The position numbers and the translations under genes are program-made. From Lachnospiraceae bacterium (GTDB lineage Bacteria; Bacillota; Clostridia; Lachnospirales; Lachnospiraceae), in contig JAAVHZ010000020.1 of NCBI GenBank assembly GCA_014799465.1, positions 92,294-156,293 of the forward strand: a stretch of 64,000 nucleotides of DNA, read 5' to 3'. Shown here in pieces: positions 7,591-16,872 of this stretch; within the stretch, counting starts at the first letter, position 1; each line of letters begins with the position of its first letter. The notes beneath the pieces were generated by a model. That model was not told the origin of the DNA and made no database searches. It saw only the letters and a list, made by a program, of their open reading frames with translations.

Positions 7591-8046
7591 ATGACTAAAA
7601 AGAAAGTAATAGTGTGTGCTGTAATAATTGTAAGTTTAGTCTTCCTGGGATATAATGCCATTTGGTATTTTGGAACATACAGAGTATATAGTCAATACGA
7701 AAAAGAATTTGAGGAAGTGGCAGATTCGGGAGTAAAAATATTTGTAGATGATGCAGAGTATCAATATAGTGTAAAAAAGCCGGGTTATTTATTATGGGAT
7801 GGAAATCTGGCAATTTCTGAAAAAAATGTTGAACATGCATTAATAATATGGGTAGGATTTTGTGGTAACAACACCAGTGAAGGTGTAATATTTACAAATG
7901 AAAATGGCGAGATGTTACAGATTGAATTAAAAAATAAATCATTAGCTGTAGAACCATATAATCAGGAATATGTTGATAATAATAGTGAAATAATATCTAA
8001 ATTATATGAAAAGGCAAATAATCAATGGAATCTGGAGATTGAATAA
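7591..8046 (+). CDS. Membrane-anchored protein of the bacteriocin cluster
   Basis: 151 residues with one N-terminal membrane helix (VIVCAVIIVSLVFLGYNAIW) and an extracellular acidic domain of about 120 residues. No family is recognised. Start ATG 7591 has GGAGG at 7580-7584. The stop is immediately followed by the ATG of the DUF1430-type gene, so it belongs to the operon. A role in immunity or as an accessory to the ABC complex is inferred from position only. Confidence 0.7.
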   Translation: MTKKKVIVCAVIIVSLVFLGYNAIWYFGTYRVYSQYEKEFEEVADSGVKIFVDDAEYQYSVKKPGYLLWDGNLAISEKNVEHALIIWVGFCGNNTSEGVIFTNENGEMLQIELKNKSLAVEPYNQEYVDNNSEIISKLYEKANNQWNLEIE

Positions 8047-9981
8047 ATGAAAGTCATTAGAGTTATTATACTGTTTTTTGCCCTTGTCCTTGGATTTGTT
8101 TTACAAACTGAGATTTTTCAGTCAGAGTTATGGAATTTTGATGGGGCATATTATTTAATCATGCAGTATGATGTTGAAGAAGATAAAATGAGCACATTTC
8201 TTGAAGATGTTTATACAGAGGCTGAAAACAATAATGTTAGTGTTTTTTCTACAAATGTATCTGTAAAAACAAAGCATAATTCTGTCCTGAATATTTATGG
8301 AGACAGTGATGTTATTAGAGAAGATTTAAAGAAAGTAATGGGCATTGAAGAACAAACTTATTCATCACTTCTTAATGGCAGCACCAGAGTTGAATATAAA
8401 GATTTTTTTGAATTGGCACTGCAAGAAAATAACACCCAAAAAAGCATTAGCTTTATTGGGGATGAGGCAGATATAATAAATGTGCATAAAGCAATAGCGA
8501 ATAAATATGATGTGAGTTATCCGGAATATTTTCAGGCGACAGAAGAAGATATGGTAATAATTGTATGGAGCATGATTGCATTTCTTATTATTGCTATGAG
8601 CTGCATTGAAGTATTGCGTAGGAAAAAAGAAGTAGTAATAAGAATTTCATTAGGTGAAAGTGCTGCCGGTATGATTGCAAAATCTGTTTTAAAAGATATT
8701 ATACAGTATGCAGTTGTTTATATATTAGCCAAATCTTTTGTGTTTTACTATATTTCAGGTGAATATGCAGGAAAACTGGCACTTGGCATATATATCATCG
8801 GAGTGATTGTGTCGTTGTTACCATACATTGCATTTGCCAGATATGATGTAAGAAAAGCTTTTCATAATGTAAGTGATTCTAAGGAAGTGTTGTATACATT
8901 ATATTTTGTGAAATTTGTGGTGACAGCTTTGGCTATTTTTACAATCACAACAAATCTTGGCAGTATACATTGGAATATGGTTTCGGATGATGAACTGATT
9001 GAAGAGTACAAAGAGTGTTCATATATTACGCTGGCAAATACTGGTTATGATGATAGAAACGAAGAATTGTTCTGGAATAAAATATATGAGGAAGAGTATG
9101 AAGCAGTTAATCCTGTTATTTGTGTGAATGTATTAGAGGATAAAAATGATTATATTTTAGTAAACAACAATGCAGGTGGAATGTTGCAAGGGTTCAAAGA
9201 CAAGATTAGTCAGGTAGCAACAGACTCAGATATTACTATTTTTTTACCTACAGGTTCAAAACCGGCAGAGTGTGAAAAAACAGCCTTAGAGTGGCTGGAT
9301 AGTTTCTTAGAAAATGATAGTAATAAATTAAATATTCAGGTGGTGAAATATGATGAGCGACAAGTGTTTTCGTACATGTCATCTGGAGATAATTATGGTA
9401 TATCCACAACCATTAATCCGGTAGTGATATATCAAAATAATGAGAAAGTTCAATTCTCAGGTTATAGTTTGGTAAGGTATGCCGGAAATGAGATTATATA
9501 TAGAATTGAAAATAAGGACTTGGAAAAAATTAAGAGGGAATATGATGAATATATCAGAGGTTGCGATTTGGTTGTAACAAATGTATATGATTCCTATGAA
9601 TATCAAAAAAGTTTTATTCGCAAACTGATTAGTTTTTTAAGTTCCTTATGTGTTGTGGTATTAATTTTAGATATTGCAGTAGTATTTTCCATTACTTCGT
9701 TGGAGTACAAGACACATTCGATGGAAATATCCATTGCCAAAGTTTTAGGATATAGCTTATACGAGAGAAATAAAAAAATTATTTTATATAATGTTATTTC
9801 TGATGGAATAATTTTGGCAGTGATGTGTGTTGTTGGTTTAATAACAAAAATCTTAAATACGAAAATATGCATGGCAGTCGGTATATTGGTTTTGCTGATT
9901 GAGATGTTTATTATGATTTTTAATATAATAAAGGTAGAAAACCAAAATATATATAAGATATTGAAAGGTGGCTGCTTATGA
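8047..9981 (+). CDS. DUF1430-type bacteriocin-associated membrane protein
   Basis: 644 residues: an N-terminal helix (residues 5-22), an extracellular segment, helices near 175-192, 219-262 and 280-300, a second large extracellular loop (about 310-530), then an FtsX-like C-terminal group of three helices (from VVVLILDIAVVFSI onward). This is the layout of the bacteriocin-associated integral membrane (DUF1430) proteins of lactococcin-972 clusters, thought to be the permease half of an immunity or export ABC system. The start abuts the previous stop and the end overlaps the ATPase gene by 4 bp (ATGA), a tight operon. Confidence 0.82.
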   Translation: MKVIRVIILFFALVLGFVLQTEIFQSELWNFDGAYYLIMQYDVEEDKMSTFLEDVYTEAENNNVSVFSTNVSVKTKHNSVLNIYGDSDVIREDLKKVMGIEEQTYSSLLNGSTRVEYKDFFELALQENNTQKSISFIGDEADIINVHKAIANKYDVSYPEYFQATEEDMVIIVWSMIAFLIIAMSCIEVLRRKKEVVIRISLGESAAGMIAKSVLKDIIQYAVVYILAKSFVFYYISGEYAGKLALGIYIIGVIVSLLPYIAFARYDVRKAFHNVSDSKEVLYTLYFVKFVVTALAIFTITTNLGSIHWNMVSDDELIEEYKECSYITLANTGYDDRNEELFWNKIYEEEYEAVNPVICVNVLEDKNDYILVNNNAGGMLQGFKDKISQVATDSDITIFLPTGSKPAECEKTALEWLDSFLENDSNKLNIQVVKYDERQVFSYMSSGDNYGISTTINPVVIYQNNEKVQFSGYSLVRYAGNEIIYRIENKDLEKIKREYDEYIRGCDLVVTNVYDSYEYQKSFIRKLISFLSSLCVVVLILDIAVVFSITSLEYKTHSMEISIAKVLGYSLYERNKKIILYNVISDGIILAVMCVVGLITKILNTKICMAVGILVLLIEMFIMIFNIIKVENQNIYKILKGGCL

Positions 9982-10586
9982 TAAGAATAAAAGACTTACA
10001 TAAATCGTATGATAATAAAGTTTTGTTCAAAGGCTACAATATTGAGATTCCTGATAAAAGTTTTGTGATTATTAATGGTCCAAGTGGTTGTGGAAAGACA
10101 ACACTATTAAATATGATAGGTGGTCTTGAAAAACCGGATAAAGGAGAAATCTGGGTAGATGGAATAGATTTATTGGCTCAAAGGGCAAAAAAAGAATATT
10201 ACAAAGAAACAGTTGGTTTCTTGTTTCAAAATTTTGCTTTACTGGAAAATAAAACGGTAAGGCAAAACCTTTCAATGATAAAGAAATCCGGTAGGACAGA
10301 ATGTACCATTGAACAGGCATTACAAAGAGTCGGATTAGAAAAGGAGATTGACAAAAAAGTCTATAAATTATCAGGTGGAGAACAACAAAGAGTTGCTCTT
10401 GCAAGGTTAATGATAAAAAAATGTTCTGTAATACTTGCAGATGAACCAACAGGTTCTTTGGACGATGCAAATAGTAAGATAGTTATGAAAATTCTTCATG
10501 AATTAAACGATATTGGAAAAACTGTTATCATTGTTACCCATAGTCAGGAAATTGTAAATAATGAAGAGTTTGTTATTAAATTATAA
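9978..10586 (+). CDS. ABC transporter ATPase, lactococcin-972 group
   Basis: 202 residues with a complete nucleotide-binding domain: Walker A GPSGCGKTT (residues 34-42), Q-loop in FLFQNFALLENKT, signature LSGGEQQRVALARLM and Walker B VILADEPTGSLDD, plus the H-loop VTHSQE. It is the compact LolD/MacB-like type that works with FtsX-like permeases. It overlaps the membrane-protein gene, so it is very likely its partner. Its end overlaps by 6 bp the end of the opposing LysR gene. Confidence 0.93.
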   Translation: MIRIKDLHKSYDNKVLFKGYNIEIPDKSFVIINGPSGCGKTTLLNMIGGLEKPDKGEIWVDGIDLLAQRAKKEYYKETVGFLFQNFALLENKTVRQNLSMIKKSGRTECTIEQALQRVGLEKEIDKKVYKLSGGEQQRVALARLMIKKCSVILADEPTGSLDDANSKIVMKILHELNDIGKTVIIVTHSQEIVNNEEFVIKL

Positions 10587-11420
10587 AAGGGCATTAAGAT
10601 ATTCCCGGTTTTGCATGGTTGTACTGCAATAAAACTGTATTTTTGCGTCATCATCAAGCAGAGGAATACAAATGCGGTTAGTTGAGTCTGTATGCATAAT
10701 TTCATCTTTTATAGATAAATTTGTTACAAAGGATGGAAGACCGGACATGCGGACTAATTCCTGAAAGGCAGAGCGTTCTGTTTGTCTGATAAAGTTTGTC
10801 AGGGTCAGTTTGCGGATAACACGTTCTTCCCAATAACCGATTTCTGTATAAAGCAGTATTGTTTCACCTGCAAGCTCAGACATATAAATTCCATCTTTAT
10901 ATTTACATAAAGGATGTCCTTGAGGAACAGTAAGAAATAATTGTTCCTCCAAATAAGGAACAGATACTATATCATTATCAAAAGGATGTATTGTAACTAT
11001 AAGCTGATAGGTATTGTCTGTCAGCTTTTCTTTTAAATCTTCTTTCGGATTAATTTCTGTAGAAATATTCATTTTTGGAAAACGTTTCATCATATTAGGT
11101 GTAAGTGACCATAAAGGTCCCGGTGCAACAGAAGCTATTGTAAGAGTGTGGAGACTGCGTTCATAATCCTGCATTGCATGTTCCATTGTGTTTACATCAT
11201 CAATAACATGCTTAGCATAAGATAGTGCCAGTTTACCTGCGTCATTTAAAATAATTTTGTTTTTGGTTCTATCAAATAAAAGAATTCCTAATTCATTTTC
11301 TAATATTTTCATGGAACGGCTCAAAGAAGGCTGGGATATATTCAGTTCTTCGGCTGCTGCTGATAAAGTTCCGCATTTTGCTATGGCAATAAAATATACT
11401 AATTGCTGCAATTCAATCAT
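10581..11420 (-). CDS. LysR-family regulator of the copper-oxidase operon
   Basis: 279 residues. The N-terminal winged helix-turn-helix is typical (LQQLVYFIAIAKCGTLSAAA, then ISQPSLSRSMKILENELG), followed by a periplasmic-binding-like effector domain. It is divergent from the DUF2935/copper-oxidase operon, with 134 bp between starts. The 39-bp element at 11451 lies 31 bp upstream of its start, so autoregulation and control of the divergent operon are likely. The effector is unknown; the flavodoxin and copper context suggests redox or metal stress. Confidence 0.88.
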   Translation of the reverse strand: MIELQQLVYFIAIAKCGTLSAAAEELNISQPSLSRSMKILENELGILLFDRTKNKIILNDAGKLALSYAKHVIDDVNTMEHAMQDYERSLHTLTIASVAPGPLWSLTPNMMKRFPKMNISTEINPKEDLKEKLTDNTYQLIVTIHPFDNDIVSVPYLEEQLFLTVPQGHPLCKYKDGIYMSELAGETILLYTEIGYWEERVIRKLTLTNFIRQTERSAFQELVRMSGLPSFVTNLSIKDEIMHTDSTNRICIPLLDDDAKIQFYCSTTMQNREYLNALL

Positions 11421-11450
11421 CTGACTGCTCCCTTCCGTTGTGTACTATTC

Positions 11451-11489
11451 ATATTGTACTTTTTTAATTGAATATTGTAAAGTTATTAT
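11451..11489. promoter_or_regulatory. 39-bp shared operator-like element, copy 1
   Basis: This element contains ATATTGTA twice, at 11451-11458 and 11472-11479, a spacing of 21 bp or two helical turns. It matches 16295-16333 at 37 of 39 positions. It sits between the divergent LysR and DUF2935 genes, the standard place for LysR sites. ACTATTCA (11444-11451) borders it and recurs near copy 2. Confidence 0.65.
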
Positions 11490-11554
11490 CTATCTCTTTT
11501 TGGTATCTTTTGCATATAGTATAAAGAAATAAAACTATAAAGGTATGCTAAGAT

Positions 11555-12466
11555 ATGAAAGAATATATAACTTTATCATTAGAAACACATCTTTTTTTTG
11601 GAAGGATTATGAAGGAACATTCCTTATTTCTGCTCGCCGGTTTTCCTGCGAAGGAAACAAAGTTTATACAGTGTGCAGAGCAGTTTCGGGAAGAATTTGA
11701 GGATGGGCTTAGAAGGACAGTAAAGCTTGCGGATGGTATCGTAAGCGAATCGGTTTTACACTCCGGAGAGGTTGTAACCGAATTTACCGGGAAAGCGGAA
11801 TGCCAGACAAGAGATTTGACAGGGATTCCTATTGATGTGAGGATTACTGAGGCGGAGGAACGACTTCGTGCCGGAAAACGGGTTATGATAAATAGGGAAA
11901 TGGTTTATCATGTAAGAATGCTGAATCGGCAGATGCTCTGCAGCCTGAATGGATTGATTTCGTTTAAGGAAGAGGTTCTAAAGGAAATGACAAGTTGCAG
12001 GCTTTATACTACAAACTATCCACTGCTGATTGAGCACATTCTGCGGGAAGCAAAATTATACCGTCAGATTATTTCAGAGCTTGAGAATAGAGGCAGAATC
12101 TCTGTACCTGATTTAAAAAGTATGGAAATATTCTGGAATCAGATTATGATGGAACATGCACAGTTTATTCGGGGACTGCTTGACCCTACAGAGTGTAAAC
12201 TAATTGAAACAGCCAATGGATTTGCCGAAGACTATTGCCGCCTTTTGGAAGAGGCAAGAGAACAGGATATGAAGGCAATGAACGCTCTGACTGCAAGAAC
12301 TTTACAGACAACAAAGCAATATCAGCAGTTTAAGACAGCAGGAACAGAAGGGATTACAGGCTGTGAGATTCGCTCCATAATTCTTCCACTTTTGGCAGAT
12401 CATGTGCTTCGTGAAGCAAATCACTATCTGAGGATTTTGGAACATGCACAGAAAGACGGGGATTAG
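11555..12466 (+). CDS. DUF2935 hemerythrin-like metal-binding protein
   Basis: 303 residues, predicted to be two tandem helical bundles. Each half carries His/Glu pairs on helices: LETHLFFGRIMKEH and LLIEHILREAKLYR, then MMEHAQFIRGLLD and LADHVLREANHYLR. This is the DUF2935 pattern of Bacillota, considered di-metal binding. The stop at 12464-12466 is one base before the ATG of the multicopper protein, so the two are co-translated. A role in handling Fe, Mn or oxygen species alongside the oxidase is inference. Confidence 0.8.
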   Translation: MKEYITLSLETHLFFGRIMKEHSLFLLAGFPAKETKFIQCAEQFREEFEDGLRRTVKLADGIVSESVLHSGEVVTEFTGKAECQTRDLTGIPIDVRITEAEERLRAGKRVMINREMVYHVRMLNRQMLCSLNGLISFKEEVLKEMTSCRLYTTNYPLLIEHILREAKLYRQIISELENRGRISVPDLKSMEIFWNQIMMEHAQFIRGLLDPTECKLIETANGFAEDYCRLLEEAREQDMKAMNALTARTLQTTKQYQQFKTAGTEGITGCEIRSIILPLLADHVLREANHYLRILEHAQKDGD

Positions 12467-12467
12467 T

Positions 12468-15400
12468 ATGGAATTATGCAAATATCCCAAGATGGGAAAT
12501 ATCAGAACTTTTCATATCGAGGCAATACAAATTCCTATTGTGTATAATCGATATGGGGACTATGACCCGGACGGTCTGCTCTATGTGCTTGAAGAGGAGG
12601 CTGAAAGGATTCAAAGAGAAGCCCTTAAAAGATTTGAGATGGAGATACCACAGCCATATAAGGAAGTACGACCATTAGTAATTCGTGTCAATCTGGGTGA
12701 TACGGTGAAAGTAAGATTCCGAAATTCTCTGAACCGCAGACTGTCCATTCATGTACAGGGACTTTCTTATGATGTCAATAATTCAGACGGAAGCAGTGTA
12801 GGATACAATGCCGATAGCACTACAAACGGAGAAATCTGGTATACATGGTATGCTGACACAGAGGGAGTGTACTTGTTCAACGATATGGCAGATCCCAGAA
12901 GTACCGAGGAAGCAACTAACATTCATGGTCTGTTTGGAGCTATTATTGTAGAAGCACCGGAGGCGGAGTGGTTTGACCCGGAAACAGGAGAAGAATTGAA
13001 AAGCGGATTAATGGCAGATATCTATCAGCCTGGGAAGCCGGCATTCAGGGAGTATAGTGTATTTTTCCATGATGAGCTGGAAGTCTTGAATAAAGATGGC
13101 GAACCGCCAATCGACCCACATACAGGGCTCCCTTCTATGACAACAGCAATCAGCTACCGTTCTGAGCCTATGCGTAACAGGATGCCGCATTCCCATGATC
13201 CGGCTGATTCCGGAGAGGATGTATCTATGAGTTCTTGGGTATACGGCGATCCGGCACCGCCAATTCTTTTCGCTTATGTGGGTGATCCGGCAAAGATACG
13301 GCTGATTCATGGCGGGGTGAAGGAAACTCATGTTTTTCATATGCACAATCATCAGTGGAGGCTGGAGCCGGATAATCCGGTTTCAACGATTCTGGATTCC
13401 ATCACCATCAGCCCGCAGGAATGTTATACGCTGGATATTTTGTACGGAGCCGGAAGCCTGAATGGGGTTATTGGGGATGTGATATTCCACTGCCATCTCT
13501 ATCCGCATTTTATGGAGGGAATGTGGACGATGTGGAGGATTTATGATCGGCTTCAGGACGGAACAGGAAAATTGCCTGACGGGACACCTATTCTGCCCCT
13601 TATGCCATTAAAAGACAGAGAGCGTCCACCAAAGAAGGATAAGATGCATCCGGGTTACCCGAATTTTATAGAGGGCAAGTTTGGAGAAAGTCCGTTGCAG
13701 CCGCCTCTTGGCGTATTGCAGCAAAATGGGGATGTGACCAATGAGCCGACTCCGCTTGAAATTGCCAACTTTGTAGAAAATGCAGTACCTGGTGCGTTGT
13801 ATACGGATACCTGTCCATGCCATACAGATGAGAATGTAAAAGTATTTGAGATTGCTATGGTGCAGGCGAAAATCACCTACAACAGTTATGGATGGCATGA
13901 TCCGCAGGGACGTTTTTTTGTCCTAAAGGAAGAGTTGGAGCATCACGGAGGTCTTGAATGCTATATTCGTAAAGTAGAGAACCGGGAAATTAAAGTGGAG
14001 CCGTTAGTCATTCGTGCAAATGCGGGGGATTGTATTGAGCTGCGTACCACGAATCTTCTGCCTGAATTTATTGAGGGCAGTCCGTTCCAGCACAGAACCA
14101 GAACAGATATCGTAGGTCATCACCTGCACCTGGTAAAATTTGATACCATTGTTTCGGATGGGTCGGCAAACGGCTGGAATAACATTGCAGGTGCGAGGCG
14201 GTATGAAACATTAGTGGAGCGTTTTTTTGCTAATGAGGAGTTACGTACAGTATTTTTCCATGACCATTTGTTCGCAAATGTGCATCAGCAGCACGGATTG
14301 TTCGGAGCACTGATAATTGAAGAGGCAGGTGCTACGTTCCACAACCCACAAAACGGAAAAGAACTACATTCCGGAACACAGGCTGTTATCCGTAGAAAAG
14401 ACGGTAGCTCTTTTAGGGAATTCGCTTTGTTTGTCCATGATTTTGCTTTCCTTTTTGACAAAAAAGGTAATCCGCTTAATCCGCCGGAAGTTCCCGGTTC
14501 GCATGACGATCCGGGCGTTATGGGGATTAACTACCGTGCAGAGCCGATGCGGGAGAGACTTCGTAAAAAAGAGGATCCGGCATATATGTTCAGTTCCTTT
14601 GTGCACGGTGACCCGGCAACACCGATACTTGAAACCTATCCGGGAGATGAACTGATGATTCGCCTGATTGATGGAGCACATGAGGAACAGCATTCTCTTA
14701 ATATTACGGGAATGTCATGGAGAAAGGAACCGGCAGATCTTAAGTCACCTTTTGCCGCTTCCCAGACACTGGGGATATCGGAAGCATTTAATTTGAATGT
14801 AACAGAAAAATATGGTGCCGGAGACTATCTCTATTATTTCGGAGGAATTGATGATGCATGGCTTGGGCTGTGGGGAATTATACGTGTGCATAGAAAATAT
14901 AAGGAGCACTTAAAACCATTATGTCAGGGGAAAGGCAGGATTCATCCTCTTCCGCCATGTCCGGCAAAAGAAGATGTGGTTAGGCGTTATGAGGTTGTGG
15001 CTGTACAAAAGAAGCTGATTTACAACCGATATGGCGACCATGATCCAAACGGTCTGGTATTTGTTCCGTTGGAGGATGTAGATAATGTACTGTCAGGAAA
15101 ATGTATGCCTAAGCCATTGATTCTTCGGGCAAATGTAGGCGACTGGATAGAGGTTACCCTGCACAATGCATGGGATCCGGAACACCCGATTCCTTACTTT
15201 TCTTATCCGAGGGTTCCATTAGATAAAGAGTATACGCCGTCTATGAGAGTTTCTTTGAATCCGCAGTTCCTGCAATATGATCCGGCCTGCGATTCAGGTA
15301 TAAATGTAGGGTATAATGAAATGGAGCAGACAGTAGGGGTTGGCGAGAGCAAACGATATCTCTGGCATGCGGACCGGGAATATGGCGCCTGTATCATACA

Positions 15401-16115
15401 GTCCTTTGGTGATATGCGAAACCACCGTTACCATGGATTGTTCGGAGCTGTTATTGTAGAACCGCCGGGAGCGGAATGGTATCGCAATTTTACCAGAAAA
15501 AAAGACAGCTTTGCGGAACAGGCAGTGATTACGGCACCCGGGGTAGAGAGCTTTCGGGAATATGTCCTGTTTATTCAAAATGGAATCCGTCTGCTTGATG
15601 TAGAGGGTAATCTGATTCAGACTGCGGCAGAAGATAGTGGAGAGCCGGTAGATGCAGAGGATACAGGAGAAAAAGGTTACAATTATGCTTCGGAGAGGTT
15701 TGCCAACCGACTTGCGAGAGATTGCAGAACATGGAAGGTTTTCAGTAGTAAAGTACACGGAGATCCTGCAACTCCTGTGTTGAAAGCATATCCTGGAGAC
15801 AGGGTTATCTTTCGGGTTATGATGCCTGCGGATAAGCCAAGGAATACGTCCATTGCGGTTCATGACCATCTATGGAGGGAACAGCATGAGGATCCTTTTT
15901 CCAGAATCATTCCTTTGCAGGGCGGAGTCAGTATTGGCAATAAGTTTGACATAGAGATTCGGGACGGTGCCGGATGTCCCGGAGATTACCTTTACCGTTC
16001 AGGGAGTTTTGCCTGGGATGTGGAATCAGGCATGTGGGGAATATTCCGGGTTGTGAAACGAACGTTTGGACATAAGTGCAAAGCAATATACAGAAAAATT
16101 CGTGAATGCTTTTGA
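12468..16115 (+). CDS. Six-cupredoxin multicopper oxidase, MnxG-like
   Basis: 1215 residues without a signal peptide, built of three repeated two-cupredoxin units (about 1-450, 450-825 and 825-1215). Each unit has an 'HGLFGAxIVE' strand. Copper motifs are permuted. Unit 1 ends with HxxHxH (288, 291, 293) and HCHxxxHxxxxM (341-352), normally C-terminal. Unit 2 begins with HxH (552, 554) and HDH (598, 600) plus HQQH (606-609), normally N-terminal. A trinuclear site could form between domains 2 and 3. Unit 3 keeps only scattered His (VHDHLWREQHED). Size and architecture recall MnxG, the Bacillus Mn(II) oxidase. Substrate unknown. Confidence 0.8.
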   Translation: MELCKYPKMGNIRTFHIEAIQIPIVYNRYGDYDPDGLLYVLEEEAERIQREALKRFEMEIPQPYKEVRPLVIRVNLGDTVKVRFRNSLNRRLSIHVQGLSYDVNNSDGSSVGYNADSTTNGEIWYTWYADTEGVYLFNDMADPRSTEEATNIHGLFGAIIVEAPEAEWFDPETGEELKSGLMADIYQPGKPAFREYSVFFHDELEVLNKDGEPPIDPHTGLPSMTTAISYRSEPMRNRMPHSHDPADSGEDVSMSSWVYGDPAPPILFAYVGDPAKIRLIHGGVKETHVFHMHNHQWRLEPDNPVSTILDSITISPQECYTLDILYGAGSLNGVIGDVIFHCHLYPHFMEGMWTMWRIYDRLQDGTGKLPDGTPILPLMPLKDRERPPKKDKMHPGYPNFIEGKFGESPLQPPLGVLQQNGDVTNEPTPLEIANFVENAVPGALYTDTCPCHTDENVKVFEIAMVQAKITYNSYGWHDPQGRFFVLKEELEHHGGLECYIRKVENREIKVEPLVIRANAGDCIELRTTNLLPEFIEGSPFQHRTRTDIVGHHLHLVKFDTIVSDGSANGWNNIAGARRYETLVERFFANEELRTVFFHDHLFANVHQQHGLFGALIIEEAGATFHNPQNGKELHSGTQAVIRRKDGSSFREFALFVHDFAFLFDKKGNPLNPPEVPGSHDDPGVMGINYRAEPMRERLRKKEDPAYMFSSFVHGDPATPILETYPGDELMIRLIDGAHEEQHSLNITGMSWRKEPADLKSPFAASQTLGISEAFNLNVTEKYGAGDYLYYFGGIDDAWLGLWGIIRVHRKYKEHLKPLCQGKGRIHPLPPCPAKEDVVRRYEVVAVQKKLIYNRYGDHDPNGLVFVPLEDVDNVLSGKCMPKPLILRANVGDWIEVTLHNAWDPEHPIPYFSYPRVPLDKEYTPSMRVSLNPQFLQYDPACDSGINVGYNEMEQTVGVGESKRYLWHADREYGACIIQSFGDMRNHRYHGLFGAVIVEPPGAEWYRNFTRKKDSFAEQAVITAPGVESFREYVLFIQNGIRLLDVEGNLIQTAAEDSGEPVDAEDTGEKGYNYASERFANRLARDCRTWKVFSSKVHGDPATPVLKAYPGDRVIFRVMMPADKPRNTSIAVHDHLWREQHEDPFSRIIPLQGGVSIGNKFDIEIRDGAGCPGDYLYRSGSFAWDVESGMWGIFRVVKRTFGHKCKAIYRKIRECF

Positions 16116-16196
16116 TAATGTTCAATGAGAATATTGTAATGAAAAAAGAAGTTTATTAAGAAGATGTGTTCATTGTGTAGTTAACTTTTTGATTTT

Positions 16197-16237
16197 TCCC
16201 TCTGTAAAATATCAATTACAGAGGGAGTTCTTTTTTT
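16197..16237 (+). terminator. Rho-independent terminator of the copper-oxidase operon
   Basis: TCCCTCTGTAA (16197-16207) pairs with TTACAGAGGGA (16216-16226) around an 8-base loop, followed by GTTC and a run of seven T. Confidence 0.85.
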
Positions 16238-16259
16238 GGCACAATCAGATTTTTGTTTC

Positions 16260-16280
16260 ACTATTCACAAAATGAATAGT
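16260..16280. promoter_or_regulatory. 8-bp inverted repeat before shared element copy 2
   Basis: ACTATTCA (16260-16267) and TGAATAGT (16273-16280) are perfect inverted repeats with a 5-base gap. ACTATTCA also adjoins copy 1 of the 39-bp element, so it may be part of the same regulatory site. Confidence 0.4.
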
Positions 16281-16294
16281 GCTTTTTAATATTT

Positions 16295-16333
16295 ATATTG
16301 TACTTTTTTTATTAAATATTGTAAAGTTATTAT
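16295..16333. promoter_or_regulatory. 39-bp shared operator-like element, copy 2
   Basis: ATATTGTA at 16295-16302 and 16316-16323, again spaced 21 bp. It differs from copy 1 at only two positions. TTGTAA (16319-16324), a 16-base spacer and TAATAC (16341-16346) suggest a promoter whose -35 overlaps the second repeat, a typical activator arrangement. It precedes the flavodoxin/aldo-keto reductase operon. Confidence 0.65.
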
Positions 16334-16383
16334 AGTGAAATAATACAAATATACGTAATGGTTCAGAAAGGAATTTAGAAGGT

Positions 16384-16833
16384 ATGAGTATTTTATTTAT
16401 TAATGGCAGTCCGAATAAAAAAGGAAACACAGTATCTCTTGCAGAAACTTTATTAGACGGCAAAGAATATAACATACTTCATTTAGTGGAATATAAGTTA
16501 TATTCTTATGGGCAGGAATATGAAGATGACATGTTTTTAGAAATTGTGGAGCAAATCAAGAAGTCAGATACAATTGTAATAGGTTCTCCGCTTTACTGGC
16601 ATAGTATGAGTGGTGCTGTACGCAACCTGCTGGATAGAACATATGGAGCTGTACCTGAAGATGCATTTGCAGGAAAAGATTTATTCTTTGTATTTCAAGG
16701 AGCAGCACCTACAAAGGAACAGTTGGCTGCAGGAGAATATACAATAAGCCGTTATGCCGGAATTTATGGAATGAATTATAAAGGTATGGCAACATGCAAA
16801 TCAGAAGCGGCAGAACTTGCCAAAAGTCTGTAG
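16384..16833 (+). CDS. Flavodoxin-family NAD(P)H oxidoreductase
   Basis: 149 residues. The N-terminal FMN-binding loop INGSPNKKGNT and the IVIGSPLYWHSMSG segment identify the NADPH-dependent FMN reductase/flavodoxin fold. Start ATG 16384 has AGAAGG just upstream. It is short for this family, ending soon after the last beta strand. It is first in an operon controlled by the element at 16295 and is followed by an aldo/keto reductase, which suggests two-electron reduction of quinones or similar electrophiles. Confidence 0.8.
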   Translation: MSILFINGSPNKKGNTVSLAETLLDGKEYNILHLVEYKLYSYGQEYEDDMFLEIVEQIKKSDTIVIGSPLYWHSMSGAVRNLLDRTYGAVPEDAFAGKDLFFVFQGAAPTKEQLAAGEYTISRYAGIYGMNYKGMATCKSEAAELAKSL

Positions 16834-16872
16834 ATTGAGAGGGATTGTATGAATTAGAAGGAGTAAAAGCAT

